A stretch of 64,000 nt of DNA from Hippophae tibetana (taxonomy: Eukaryota; Streptophyta; Magnoliopsida; Rosales; Elaeagnaceae), in assembly GCA_037013495.1 (NCBI GenBank), contig CM072805.1, positions 18,564,669 to 18,628,668 on the forward strand, written 5' to 3'. Positions 1-12,690 of the stretch are shown here, in pieces. Made by a program: the position numbers and the translations under genes. Under the pieces are notes generated by a model that made no database searches, was not told the DNA's origin, and saw only the letters and a program-made list of their open reading frames with translations. The stretch's first letter is position 1; each line of letters opens with the position of its first letter.

Positions 1-642
1 TCTAAAGTAAGGTTACAAAGTGATGGAAGGTTCTACGGGTATGAATTTCATCTCTATACAATGTGGTTTGGACGCTGATTGTAGTGCTTCAAGTAAGGTT
101 AGGGTTGAGAAACTAAATGATGCTATGGATGGAAACTTATGGGGCACTAAAGGATGAAGTTACTTTCTCCTTATGGTGGTAAGAGATCTCGAAGAGAACT
201 TGTAGATGTCTCTAATGTACAAATATGGACTGGTGTTGTGGTTGTTTTCAAGAGCTCTAATGAGTATGGCAATAAGAATGTTCTAGCTGAGGATGCTTAG
301 ATGGATTGTTTTAAGGTGTTCTTGTGTGTGTTTTCCCCCTTTTTTATTTTGTTTATGTTAGAGTACTTTTCTTGGTTGTGTTTTTCTGTTTTTGTTATGA
401 TTTGGTCTGATGTTCATTTGTAAGCTAGTATGCTTTCATGTTATTTTGTATTAAGGGTATTGCTGGATAGTTACATTCTTTGAAGTCTAGTAGTTTAATC
501 TCTTATTTAGGTAACTATGTTACTTTGAATTGGGTATAGTAGTTAATTATCTGTATTTACCTCAACAAGATAATTTGAGGTGTTTGTAATGAATGTTCTT
601 TTGTTACTAAAATGTAAAAAATCATTTTGTAGACTAAAAAAA
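1..642 (+). pseudogene. 3' end of a DUF4283-type retroposon (left copy, cut by window edge)
   Basis: This is the C-terminal coding end and 3' untranslated part of a DUF4283 protein-like sequence. The last open stretch reads KLLSPYGGKRSRRELVDVSN and on to a TAG at 298-300. About 330 bases of T-rich 3' sequence follow, then a short A run at 635-642. The A run abuts ATCATTATAATAGG (643-656), which also lies before the 5' end of the right-hand copy near 53.68 kb, so the unit looks like a target-primed retroposition product. It is collinear with 54756-54898, 56706-56765 and 58398-58808. Several frame problems before the last 60 codons show it is dead. DUF4283 sequences are usually LINE-related or retroposed in plants; no reverse transcriptase is present here. 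Confidence 0.6.
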
Positions 643-1628
643 ATCATTATAATAGGAAATATAACCTTTTAAGACAAAATATACTAAACTCACCACCTCT
701 ACTTAGTCTTCCAAACATGAAAAGAGGTCTTAATGTGTGCTTCCACTTTTGTATTAATATGAGTATGGTAGTTTTCATCGAAATAAACCAATGTGCAAAT
801 TGTAATAAAAGAAAGTTTACCAAAAAATAAATATAAAGGTAACTATTTATGTTAAATGAGGAGAGTTCCCCGCCTTTTGAATGAGATATTTTTACATATA
901 ATAGGACAATAACACATGGTAAAATACATTCATTTTAGTTGTTTATTTTTATAAAAATGGCAAAGTAAAAAAGTGTAAAGAGTGGAAAATATTGAGTATT
1001 ATAAACACATGCATAAAAAAGGTGATATAAAAAAATTCCCAAAAAGAGGGGTTTTGTAGATGGAAGCAAGTGCAAGCATAGATGTATATATCCTAAGCAA
1101 GCATCGTTAAATAAGTATCATAGTATGTCATTTATTTGGTTAGCACACTTCTTGTTTTCAGCAAAACTGTGATTTCAAAATTGCATTGTGAAAGAATAGA
1201 AATTTAGGGTGTTCGAACAGATAAAACTACACAATAATAAAACATTTATGAGATATAATAGAATGAATTTTCCCTACTTTTTGACTTATTGAATAACTAG
1301 TTTTCAACGAAACCTTTTGGATTTTTTTTATGATACATAAGTAGAATAGATAAATTGTAATGAAACTTAAGCTATGCTTCTTAAATATATGTTAGCATAC
1401 AATATCAAAAAATTATCAAGATAACACTAAAAAATCTATGGTATTTGGTAGACAAAGGACATGGGTTAGGTCCACTTTATAGCCTCAACAAAGGAACCAG
1501 AAAGGGTAAACCACTCATAGCATGATCTCATTACTGCACCATGGTTAGACTAGCAGATTGCGTATAACAACACAATAAGTTTGTTGTAGCACAAGGGAAA
1601 TGATGTAAGCGATTATGTTATAATGAGA
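643..1628. repeat. Segmental duplication, left copy (flank of SufC gene 3' side)
   Basis: This non-coding stretch is collinear, at roughly 85-90% by eye, with 58809-59834, the sequence just beyond the 3' end of the SufC gene. Shared blocks include the stretch beginning AGCCTCAACAAAGGAACCAG near 1481 and 59690. Similarity stops at about 1628, so the SufC coding region itself is not repeated on this side. The left copy lacks about 38 bases that the right copy has between two ATG-containing short repeats. No gene is seen within it. Confidence 0.75.
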
Positions 1629-4140
1629 AAAATATTTTTAATTCTTCCAACAAAACATCTTCTTCTAGTTCTTCGTTGAGACCTATTTTGTTCCTTTACA
1701 AAATTCATGTAGACCTTCTAGGAGAATAACTATATATTTTCTAGGAATGTGTTAAAGATGATCATATTAGAACCCTAAGTAAACAAAGTCCTTATAACCC
1801 TAACCTTCAGACACCACAAAGGATGATCACTCTCTTTGATAAGTTGAATTCAAGCATTCAATCAAGAACACCAGAAGATAAAGAATTTTTTTTTGAAAAA
1901 ATCAATTTGGTAAAATGATGTATGGTCTTCCTAAGATTATGTAGCTATTGCGTTTTTATAACTACAAACCATAAAGAAAAAAAAATCGTAGACGAAATGT
2001 GCCTAATATGCCTATTTAGTTGTGGAATATGCCTAATCCATCCTAAAAAAATTAAATTAAAAGACATATGATAAATAAAACATAAAAAACTCATAATTAA
2101 CTAAAACAAAAATTTCATCCTAAATTAATCCTTGCACCAAACTTGATCTTTCAAATCTATCCCTTGCATAGGATCTTGAGAATATTTGTAGGATCTTGAT
2201 ACTCATGTTGGCTTGCAAATTCTCTCTTTTAATCCACTTATTCAAATATATTTTCACTCAATTTAGTTCCTTTACAAAATTTGTATATAATTTAGTTATT
2301 AAACTTTTGATATTGTAAGACTCTAGTTCTATGAGAGTTTTCTCTTTGAACATTATCTCTTACATGAGAGCCTTAAAGTGATAAGCTAGAGAAATCATGT
2401 ATCTTTTATTGTAATCTTTGAGTAATGATATTTTGTATCAGTGGGTGGTGATACTTTGTATTAGTAGGTTTTCAATTAGAATGGTGAGTTTTTATCTATA
2501 ACCCTGGATCTCTCTTCTTTTTGTTTCTTTTTAGGTGGTGATATATTCTATTCATTTTGAGATTAAATGGAGTAGTTAGTTTTTAAATATCATATCAGTG
2601 TTGGGGTGACAAGTGACTTCTAAAAAAAAAGGAAAAAAGAAATCATGGGTGTGATATTTAACCTACATAAAACATTGAAAAATATGTCTAAGTAGATTTA
2701 CTAATGTATCAAACACAATGAAAACTAGGAAGGAAATATAAAACTAACTAATAAAATAAAAACAATGAAAATAAAAATCACATTTAGGATCAAGTTTTGT
2801 CAAGTTTAACAAAGGATAATAAGTTAATTAAAATTTTTAATGTAAGGTTTGGGTGTGTGAAATTTTAACATATCCATGTGAAAAAATAAGTTAAATTGGT
2901 GTGGAAAATTTCCACACAAATATATGTGTGTTACTTGTTTGGAAATGAAATTAATACGTGAATTTTGAATTAAATAATGAAAAAATTACTTAAACACACT
3001 TTATATAAACTTAAAAAATGCTCTTCAATGTCGAGAAAGACTTTGAACAATTCAAGAACTTCAAGAAATTGCAAAAAACATAAAATAACATGCAAGAAAT
3101 TAAAAAATGAGAAAAATGAAAAAAAAACATTAAGAATATAGAGAATTGACGTGGTTTGTTTCCAACATCCATAAAAAGGGTTAAAGAATCATTCATTATA
3201 AAAACATGTTTGAGTACATATTACATGTATAGGAAAAATTGTGCAAAATCAAACTTAAAGACAAGGCTACAAGCCTTTAAGATCAAGACTTCAAGAACAC
3301 GCATAAGCCTTAACACATTGAAACCCATAAACTCACGAGAACCAAGAGAAAGAGAAATTTGGAGAGAAAAACATACATAGAGAGAAACAACATTAGAAAT
3401 ATATGAAACCCTAGAGGAACATGAAGTATTTGTATGCCTTGTGTGCATCAGGTGTTTTAAAGTAAGTGAACTGAGATTAACTTAACAAAATCCCAACGCT
3501 TACAAAATTCATGCAAAAAGGCCTAGGTGTAATCGTAAAACTTTCATTTAGTTGTTTTTTCTTTCCCTTAAATTCTCAATATCATACTTGGATCCTAATA
3601 AATAAAAAGACCTATCAGAAAGACCCATTAAGTATAGTGTCTTAGCTACTATAATAAATAAACTTTTAACAAAATATATTGTACTATATAACTAACTCAA
3701 ATTAGATTCTAAATGTTGTTATAACTCAACCTTATATTGTTGACTTAAAAAAAACTCATGAATGCATTTGAGTTATCTGAAGATCAATGCTCAAACATGC
3801 AATAGAACATTAACATGTGTGCAATATCATGCACGATGTGAAAGTTTTTTATCAAAAGATATGCAATAGACATTGGGTGGAAATATGTATTCTAGGACAA
3901 CAATGTAACACATACAAAACCTAAGATAAGATACTTATGCATCATAAAACAAACAAAAAATGTAAATAAAAATCATAACAAAAGTGTTCTTTTCTTTCTA
4001 GTGAAGGTCTAGAATTATTTGTTTTCAAACTTAAAAATAAAAAATATATATTATATTTAATTTAAATGGTCCTAAAATAACATGTTATTTCATACTTATA
4101 TAATTTATATGTATTGTATACATAAATAAATTTAAATTAT
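1629..4140. other. AT-rich stretch with no recognisable gene
   Basis: Only short open frames occur, none with a recognisable domain or convincing splice pattern. The 3011-3450 part has overlapping small frames on both strands with low-complexity lysine or phenylalanine content. No RNA gene or terminal repeat was recognised. Confidence 0.5.
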
Positions 4141-4200
4141 AATATATATATATATATATATTTTCAAAAATCAAAATATATATATTTATATATATGTTTA
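4141..4200. repeat. TA-rich microsatellite
   Basis: An uninterrupted TA run of about ten units is followed by further TATATT-type low complexity. It sits just left of the solo-LTR relic and pararetrovirus. Confidence 0.8.
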
Positions 4201-4329
4201 TATGTAATTTGTATTTTATTTCAAATTCAATTTAATCGATTATAATATATGTCACACTGAATTTGGAGCCTCATAATATATAGCATGTTATTATGTACAT
4301 GTCCTGATTCGTCGTATTGTCTGATAACA

Positions 4330-4477
4330 TGTTTAAAATACTGAATGATTATATTATATTATGTATTTTAAGGAATATATATGATGTATTTCTATATGAA
4401 TTACAAGTAAACTAAATGTATCTAAAACTCATAATATGATATATATTAACAAATATAATATATATTATACTAATAAC
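4330..4477 (-). mobile_element. Degenerate solo LTR of the copia family seen at 24179-27798
   Basis: The order of blocks TGTTTAAAATACTGAATGAT, then TATTATATT, then ATTACAAGTAAACTAAAT, then a TATATATTAACA-like end matches the 188-bp LTR at 24179-24366 block for block with many substitutions. It is shorter (about 148 bp). I see no second LTR or internal part here, and no clean target duplication, though ATAAC occurs just outside each end. The orientation follows the better preserved element. It may equally be a broken LTR fragment. Confidence 0.45.
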
Positions 4478-4849
4478 CTCCCAGATCCTATTTACTCTGA
4501 AGGGTTGTAAGTCCCGCTTAAGCCGTGTGAAAGGTGTTCAGGGCATTAATATCTTATAAATACCAGTGGTTTAGCAAACGACCAATTCTAGTAGGTAAGT
4601 GTTATAAGTTATAAGTGTTCTTATAAGAGATAGAACAAGAACTTAAATGTTAAATACTTCATTCATTGATTATTTAAAATAATTCCATGACTCAAATTTC
4701 ATGACATATATTGTGTATCTTGTTTGTTATTAATAGACTTGCAATTTATTTGTTAAGAATCGTATTTACCATGCAATACATATTATATTGGTGATTAGTT
4801 TTAACCATATTTGTTTATAGTTTATATTTAAATTTTTCTTCAACTTATA

Positions 4850-5525
4850 ACATGTCATATAAAAGCTATTCAACATCATCATCTTTATTAAATAAAATTT
4901 CATCATCTTCTTCTAAGAAGTCATACATTACCAATAGTAACGAGGTTACTATTGAAAATTTTGAAAAATCAATTGATCGTTGGAAAGTTCCAAGGATCAA
5001 TAAAAATCAGATTTATCAAACAAAGTTAAAAAATCTTTTCAAAATAGATTACATTATTAAAACTGAAGAGAAAGATCTTCAACTTTCATTACCTTTTGAA
5101 TCAATCCAATTTCTTTCAAAAGAATCATTACAAAAACATTATGATTTAAAATTCAAATATGTGCATATAGGCCTAGTCCAAATTGGATTAAGACCTTTAA
5201 CCCGACTAGGGTTAAGTTCATCAATACTAGCAGTCTTAAGGGATGCTAGATTAACAAATTTCATGGAATCTTTATTAGGAACGGTAGAAACAGGTTTAGG
5301 TTTAGGACCTATATCCTTTAACTGCTTTCCGAACATAGTAACATCTATTACAGATCCCCAAATATTAAAAACATTAACTCTTCAAATCCAAACTCACAAT
5401 ACTAATGTGTTACCAGGAACAATTACGGTAGCCTTATTATTTAGAGTACATTATAAAATTATGATGTCCACTTGGGACATAAAAAATATTCATAACTCTA
5501 CTAAAGGAGAAACTTTATTATTATA
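4850..5525 (+). pseudogene. Pararetroviral movement protein part (30K superfamily)
   Basis: About 220 residues beginning MSYKSYSTSSSLL. The core YVHIGLVQIGLRPLTRLGLS, then LAVLRDARLTNF, SLLGTVETGLGLGPISFNCF and LQIQTHNTNV, is typical of caulimovirid movement proteins. These act at plasmodesmata in cell-to-cell spread. The serine-rich start is usual for the lineage. It is the best kept part of this fossil virus and could be mistaken for a host gene because it stands alone before the next recognisable part. Confidence 0.85.
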
Positions 5526-5559
5526 GACAGACTTGTCTAGATCCAACATTACAATACCT

Positions 5560-7375
5560 AGACCAATTAGTTGGGATAGCATAGTATACCCAGATAGGTG
5601 GCTACTAAAAGGAATTTGCCAACCAAAATCTGAAGCTCATCAACAGGAAGTGGCTGAATAACACACAGAACTTTCTGAAATAATAAAATATAAAAATATA
5701 AAAATGGAAATATTGAAATAGGATTCAATAGATCTTCATCAATGATATGCTCTTCGAGTGCCTGAGATTTCTCAGCAATGGATTTACCATTCAAACAAAA
5801 CCTTAGGTCATCGACATCTGATTTGCTTAGGAAAACAAAATTCAAAGGAGTAGATTGTAGTACCCAGGTACCCAGACCAGTATACACTATCGACTCTGAA
5901 ATGAGCGAATCACCTCAATTATCACCCATATTTCCTTTATCACCAACTCAATCATTAACACCTAGCTAAGAACCTAGGATTAATGAATTAAACGTATTAA
6001 CATTTGACCAGAACCAGGAAGAACCTTTGCACCCAAGGATTCTTAGAATGGATCTGTATGAGCGACACCATAAACCCATAAAATATTGGTTCTATAATAC
6101 ACACTCAGAAAAATCTAGGGCAAGTTGCTATAGAAAACATGAGTGTTATATTAAAGAACATAACAATTATATAGGTTTTATAGACTGTCTAAAATCTATA
6201 GAAGATCAAAAGGACTAGCATCTGTAGTCATCGACCAAACTAGGTATTCCTTTGTTAACAAAATAAACAAAGAAGAAGAATTAGTATATACTATTATTAA
6301 CCTTAGCTAGGAAGACATAATAGACTCATCATCACCAGAAGTTAACCCTGAACCAGTTAGCCTAATATCAATGGTCCAACCATTAGAAATATTACCTGAT
6401 CATATTGTTACCCAAACCCAGGATAGCATAGATAGATCTTCATCAATAGTTAACCATAAACAAGTTAGCACAGAAACACTAGTTGACCTTAAGTCAGATA
6501 AAACAGTAAAACCTATTGACTTAGTCAAACCATCAACAGTCTTAATAGGTAACCTACCAGTCACTATTCAGGATCCAAAATAGGAACCGATAGTAAAACC
6601 TATAGTTCAAATGGACCCAAAATCGGTCAACATTACTATAGAACCAATAGCCATAGAATCTATAGCTATAGTTTCATAATATAAAATATTCCCTTCAATA
6701 AGTGTCTCGGATGTCACACAGGCTGACTTCGATATGCTTTTAGAAAAAGAACCAGTAGAGCCATTAGCTATAGATTTAGTAGTTTTGACTCCACAGATTA
6801 AAACCTTTTCAGAAATTAAACCTAGCGAAATCACATTAGATGACTTCGATAAGTTTTTAGAAGAAACGGATGATCTAGTTAATGAAGTTAATATGATCAA
6901 AACAAAAAATAAGTTACCCATATGGGAAACTCCAGATGGTTCGGTTGAACTTGAACATTCTCCATTAAGACCTATCACCATCTCTTACCAGGATAGCCAG
7001 GTAGAAGCCTTTCCTCTTAAGAACCCTTAAGAGAACCAGGCATCCAACCTCAAAAACACAGTTACCCAAAATAACTATACCCACATAAGCCTAAATACTT
7101 TAGGAAAACAATTAATTAGGATAGAGAAAAATCTAAGAATAGATATTCCCTCTACCTCTTATCAAACAAAAAATTGGATAGTTAAGAACCCTATTTTCAA
7201 ACCTTTCCAGGTCTCCAAACCAGCCCAGGAAGAAATAACATCAAAATTTGAAAAACTTCAAATTTGGAATAATACCCTTAAGTCCCAATTAGAAGAACAA
7301 TTTTCAACCAATATAGGACTAATTGTTCCTGAGTCACCAGTGACTTCAAAACCAACCCAGAAACTATTACAGGTC
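5560..7375 (+). pseudogene. Pararetroviral polyprotein linker between movement and coat parts
   Basis: The composition is rich in Pro, Ser, Thr, Glu and Ile, with repeated short phrases such as EPI, KPID and LVKP. This fits the poorly conserved linker of the viral polyprotein and no enzyme motif is visible. It is broken. It is interrupted on the right by the chromovirus LTR and resumes after 13315. The function of this stretch in relatives is not well defined. Confidence 0.6.
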
Positions 7376-7379
7376 CTTA

Positions 7380-8003
7380 TGTCACGACCTTATTTTTCAA
7401 GTAGAGATCGTGCGGCACTTAGCACCGTCCGTTGTATTAAGCCTGCCTTTGAATCTGAATGAAACTCCAAAGAGAATAGAGAGAGAGTTTGCAAAGAATG
7501 GTTTGTATTGCTCTAGAGAGAGTTTATCTTACAATTTCCCAAGATGAATACAAATGAAGACCAATGGGTCTATTTATAGTGTGGCTCTAAGCTTAAGAGT
7601 ATGCCACCACTTTCTAGAGTATTCCTAGTCTAGAATGTACAAGAGGATTCTAGAATTATGTACAATATGCCACAAGGGTCTAGGACCTTCTAGCCAACTC
7701 TAGAGTCTTCTAGGTTTGTCTAGTTCCTTCATGCACCTTCCGGGATGTTCCATAAGCTTCCAGCAGCTTCTACATCCTTCCTGAACCATCCGGCACGTTC
7801 TAGAACATTCCAGCCCATTCTAGCACTCTCCAGCATGCTCTAGAACATTCTAGGGTCTTCTAGCTTGAGTTGAGTCCATCCAACTCTAGCTATTTCTAGA
7901 CATCTCTAGGCAACTCTAGAACTTTCCTTGTAGAATAGTCTAGATCCTTTAGGAAACCATCATTTGTTTGGATTTTTAGGGACAATTTGAGCGGGACGTG
8001 ACA
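7380..8003 (-). repeat. LTR of chromovirus copy 1 (3' LTR, minus sense)
   Basis: It begins TGTCACGACC and ends CGGGACGTGACA, so TGTCAC/GTGACA forms the terminal inverted repeat. A TATA box on the minus strand (ACTATAAATA, about 7570-7579) and the 10-bp phased TTC array lie inside. CTTA precedes it (7376-7379). Confidence 0.95.
7681..7860 (-). promoter_or_regulatory. 10-bp phased array of TTC half sites with heat-shock-element trimers (LTR U3)
   Basis: For 18 successive 10-base blocks the last three bases are TTC, or ATC, CTC or GTC in a few. GAA lies at the correct opposite phase in some blocks, giving TTCTAGAACATTC at 7798-7810 and CTCTAGAACATTC at 7848-7860. TTCnnGAAnnTTC is the heat shock factor consensus. 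The array is 100-290 bases upstream of the TATA box in the element's own sense. It is repeated in the other LTR (about 12992-13171). Heat responsiveness is inferred, not shown. Confidence 0.6.
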
Positions 8004-8017
8004 CCCTCCCCGACTCA
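8004..8017 (-). other. Polypurine tract of chromovirus copy 1
   Basis: On the minus strand, GAGTCGGGGAGGG directly precedes the 3' LTR, the usual site of plus-strand priming. Confidence 0.75.
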
Positions 8018-11000
8018 AGTTCGCGACGCCCTCGTCGCGCCTTCAAGCTTGAACCTTTCTATGTCATCTTTGAATTGCCACAAAGAGTCCTCAGGTTCCC
8101 AGCTCGCTTCTACATCCGGAGCGTTCTTCCATTTGACCAAGTATTCCCGATAACTTGGTACACCTCTACGCCGGATCAGGCGATTCGCCAAGATTGAGTC
8201 CACTTCCCTGTCAAAGGAGGTTACCACTGCAGTAGGCGCCCTTTTGGATTCTCCTCGACTCAAGTCTTCCTTGTCTCCATTATAAGGTTTTAGCATGCTT
8301 ACATGAAAGACTGGATAAATTTTGAGCTTTGGAGGGAGTTGTAGCTTGTACGACACCTTACCGACTTTCTTGAGGACTGGAAATGGTCCCTCATATTTCC
8401 GCACCAACCCCTTATGAACCTTTCGTAAGGACTTGAATTGTTGGGGCAACAATTTGACAAGGACCAAATCGCCTTCTTGAAATTCCACCAACCTCCGTTT
8501 CTTGTCAGCCCACTTCTTCATCTTCTTAGATGCCTTATTCAAATAGGCTCGGGCCAACTCCGCTTGTTCGTGCCAGGCCTTGGCAAATTTGAAGGCAGCA
8601 GGGCTCTTCCCTTCATAACTCATAGCCAAGGCATGAGGGGTTATCGGTTGCTGCCCCATGACGATCTCAAAGGGACTCTTCGCGGTAGACTCACTCCGTT
8701 GTAAATTGTAAGAGAATTGGGCTACATCTAACAGCTTCGCCCAATCCGGCTGATTAGCACTCACAAAGTTCCTGAGATATAACTCCAACAACGCGTTGGC
8801 ACGCTCCGTTTGTCCATCACTTTGGGGGTGAAAGCTTGTGGAGAAGTTCAAGTCTGATCCCAACAGCTTGAATAGTTCCGTCCAAAATTTCCCCGTGAAT
8901 CGTGGGTCTCGGTCACTCACGATATTGGAAGGAATTCCCCAATGCTTCACAACATTCTTGAGGAACAAACGTGTCGTCTCATCTGCCGTGCAGTCCGTTG
9001 AGGCAGGTATGAATGTTGCGTATTTGCTTAAGCGGTCAATGACGACAATAATGCTGCCAAAGCCCTCTGATTTTGGCAAGCAAGTAATGAAATCCATTGA
9101 GAAACTTTCCCATGGTCTCTCTGGAATAGGCAGCGGCTCTAGCAAACCTCCGAGTGCATGTTGCTCTATCTTGTCCTGTTGGCACACAAGACAAGTTCTT
9201 ACATATGCTTCGACATCATCCCGAAGTTGAGGCCAATAGTAGATCGACTTGATCAAAGCAAGGGTGCGTCTCATTCCTGGGTGTCCAGCCCATAAGGAAT
9301 CATGGCACTCCTTAATAAGCTCTTTCCTTAAGCTCACCCATTTTGGCACAAAGATTCGATTTTGCTTGGCATAGAGTAGTCCGTCACTCATCCAAAATCG
9401 TCTCGTCTTTCCTTCCTTGATGAGGGCAAGGAGATTTTGAGCAAGGGCATCATGCTCTAACCCTTCTTTGATCCTTTCCAATAGAGGACTACTTGGCCTA
9501 CTCAAGGCTGCTAATTCCGCCTTTCGGCTCAGCGCATCAGCCACCACATTGGCCTTACCAGGTTTGTACTCCAACCTGTAGTCAAACTTCGCCAAGAAGT
9601 CTTGCCATCGAGCTTGCTTGGGACTCAACTTCTTTTGAGTCTGGAAGTAGCTTGTGGCTACATTGTCCATCATGATAAAAAAATGAGAACCCAACAAGTA
9701 GTGTCGCCACACCCTTAGGCAATGAATGATAGCTGTCATTTCCTTTTCTTGCACAGTGTAACGGCGTTCAGTGTCATTGAGTTTTCGGCTCTCATAGGCT
9801 ATCGGACGCCCATCCTGCATCAAAACTCCACCAATGGAAAAGTCTGAGGCATCGGTGTGCAGCTCGTATGTCTTGGAGGGGTCTGGAAGACAAAGTACCA
9901 GTTCTTCACTAATGACCTTCTTCAAGTCTTCGAATGAGGTTTGGCATTCGCTTGTCCACTCCTAAGACTTGTTCTTTTTGAGTAGGTCGGTTAGTGAGGC
10001 TGCTCTTGCTGAGTAGGACTTGATAAACCTTCGATAGTAGTTCACAAGTCCAAGGAAAGATCTTAACTCGGGAACCTTGGCAGGAGGTTCCCATTCTTGG
10101 ATGGCTTTCACCTTAGCTCCATCCATCATCAGTTTCCCACCCTTTATCTTGTGCCCTAAGAACATCACCTCATCTTGGGCAAATGAACATTTCTCCTTCT
10201 TGACATATAGCTCGTTTTCCCTCAGGACCTCGAACACCTTCTTCAAATGCTCTAGATTTTCTTCCAAAGTCCGGCTATATATCACGATGTCATCAAGATA
10301 TACTACCACGAACCGATCGAGGTAGGGATGGAAAATCTTGTTCATCAGAGTGCAGAAGGTGGCTGGTGCATTTGTGAGACCAAATGGCATGATAAGGAAC
10401 TCGTAGGCACCGTACCTGGTTACACATGTGGTCTTGGGCTCGTCTCCCTTGGCTATGCGTACCTGGTAGTATCCCGATCGCAAGTCCAATTTTGTGAAGT
10501 ATCTAGCATTCCCCAATTGATCGAACAAATCAGCAATAAGTGGGATAGGATACTTGTTCTTGACTGTGATCTTATTTAGAGTCCGATAGTCAATGCACAT
10601 TCGCAGCAAGCCATCCTTCTTCTTCTGAAAGAGCACCGGGGCACCAAATGGTGCTTTGGAGGGCCTTATGAAGCCAGCATCCAGCAATTCGTCGAGTTGC
10701 TTCCGTAATTCTGCAAACTCTGAGTTCGCCATTCGATAAGGGCTCATTGCTGGTGGCCTAGTGCCAGGTTCCAACTCAATTTCGTGGTCTACCTCCCTCC
10801 TTGGAGGTAATCGTTTGGGTAATGCCTCTGGCATCACATCCTGGAACTTATCTAGGACGACTTGCACTTCCGTCGGCAAGTTTGGCTTTGGCGATGCCTC
10901 TTCATCATCGTATTCCTTTAGGATGGCCAAATAACTCTCTTCATCCCTCTTCAACCCCTTCTTGAATTGAAGTGCCGAGAGAGCTTGGGTAGTAGGTTTA

Positions 11001-12675
11001 GTGGTCCTTTCCGTCGGTACCACACACGCCTTCGCACCATCCATGATGCACATAGAGTTTGAGCAGGGTATTAAGAAAGCTCTTACTTGGTCCAAAAACT
11101 CCATGCCGAATACGATAGAGATAGGCGCCACCGATAAGTCCACTTGGCCAGTCCAAGCACCGAGACTGACCTTAACTCCACGAGCAACTCCATGCAATGG
11201 TAGTGCCGCCGAGTTAACTGCTTTGAGAGATCCCCCTCCATTGACAACCTTTAGGCCAAGTCGCTTTTCTTCCTCCACTGAAACAAAGTTGTGAGATGCA
11301 CCGGTGTCGACCAAAGCCTTGGCGACCTTCCCATTGATGGCTGCATCTACATACATTAAGCCTTTCGGGGTCTTTGGGGCGCTCTGCAATGCACCAAGTA
11401 GGCACAAAGAACCCATCTTTGCACCTCCGTCCGACTCACCTCCATCTTGGTCATGTGTGGAGGCAACTAAGGCACTCAAGGCCTTCCTCTTCGGAAATTC
11501 ACGTGCCCAGTGCGGTCCGTCGCATATGAAGCACGTTACCCGGGGCTTCGAGGCACCACGATCCTCCTTTTCCTTCCCTTTGTCTCGTGGCTTAAATGAG
11601 GAGCTGTCTCTAGGATTTTTGGAACCCTGGCTTTTGGCATGGCCTCCACCACTCTTTCCTCCACTAAACTTTTTATCTAAGGCTTTAGAGCCCTTCTTGT
11701 TTGTGGAGTAGTCAATAAAGCTTTCTGTAGTTGCGATGGCCGAAGATAAGTCTTGGACACCACGTCGCTTGAGCTCCAAATTAGCCCATGATTGGAGACC
11801 ATCCATAAATAAGAATAGGGAATCCTTGTCTGAGGTGTCGGGGACTTCTAGCAACAAGGTTGTGAACTCCTTCACATAGTCCCTTATGCTACCCGTTTGC
11901 TTCAATCGCCGCAATCGGCCCCTTACCTCCTCCTCAGCATTTACCGGGAAGAACTGCATTTTGAACTCCCTTTTGAAATCTTCAAAGGTATCAATTGTGC
12001 AAACCCCTCGTTGCACATCTCCATGCCTCCGTCTCCACCACAACATCGCAGTGTCGGATAAATACATGGCTGCAGTTCGGATCTTGCTGGCATGGTCCGT
12101 TATGCCAGTAGCCTCAAAGTATTGTTCAAGCCCCCATAGGAAGTTCTCAACTTCCCTAGCGTTCCTAACGCCATTGAAAGTCTTGGGCTTGGGAACATCC
12201 ACCCTCTTAGCCTCAATGACGGTGGTTGTGCTAGTTCCCGCGGCCATAGCCCATTTACATAGAGCTAGATCGCCACTCATGTCCTCCACTCTGAGCAAAA
12301 CATTAGCATGTTCTCTTTGGACAAGATCCCTTACCTTGGCAAGTTCAGTTTTTAACACATCAATCTCTTGCCTTAGCCCACCATCTAGCTCATTAAGGGA
12401 CATCTTGACCGCTGCATGGATCTCCACATCCTCGGCCTCCAAGCCATTGCAACGTTCCTCCAAGTTGTCCACCCTGTCGAACAGCTCCCCTAAGCTATCC
12501 TGCGCACTCCCCACACATGCTTCTAAGCTAGAGAGTATGTCTTTCGACTTAGCTCGAGATTCCTTCGATGGTTTCCGGGTTTCCTCAAGCCCACGTTCCA
12601 TAGGTGGAACATCGACGCTTGGTGTAGATGGAGCAGCGTTCTTCATTATGCCAAAGGTAGAAATGATTCAACCGA

Positions 12676-12689
12676 GGCTTTGATACCAA
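12676..12689 (-). other. Primer binding site of chromovirus copy 1
   Basis: On the minus strand, TTGGTATCAAAGC directly follows the 5' LTR. This closely matches the sequence complementary to the 3' end of initiator tRNA-Met used by most plant LTR elements. Confidence 0.8.
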
Positions 12690-12690
12690 C

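Noticed and set aside
4852-5526. Single 224-residue frame as an intact host gene
   Set aside because: The core is a caulimovirid movement protein, and coat, protease and polymerase parts of the same virus follow on the same strand.
11886-12683. 265-residue plus-strand frame (and its counterpart at 48676-49506)
   Set aside because: It is the antisense of the chromovirus gag coding sequence; the Ser/Leu-rich content follows from the complementary strand.
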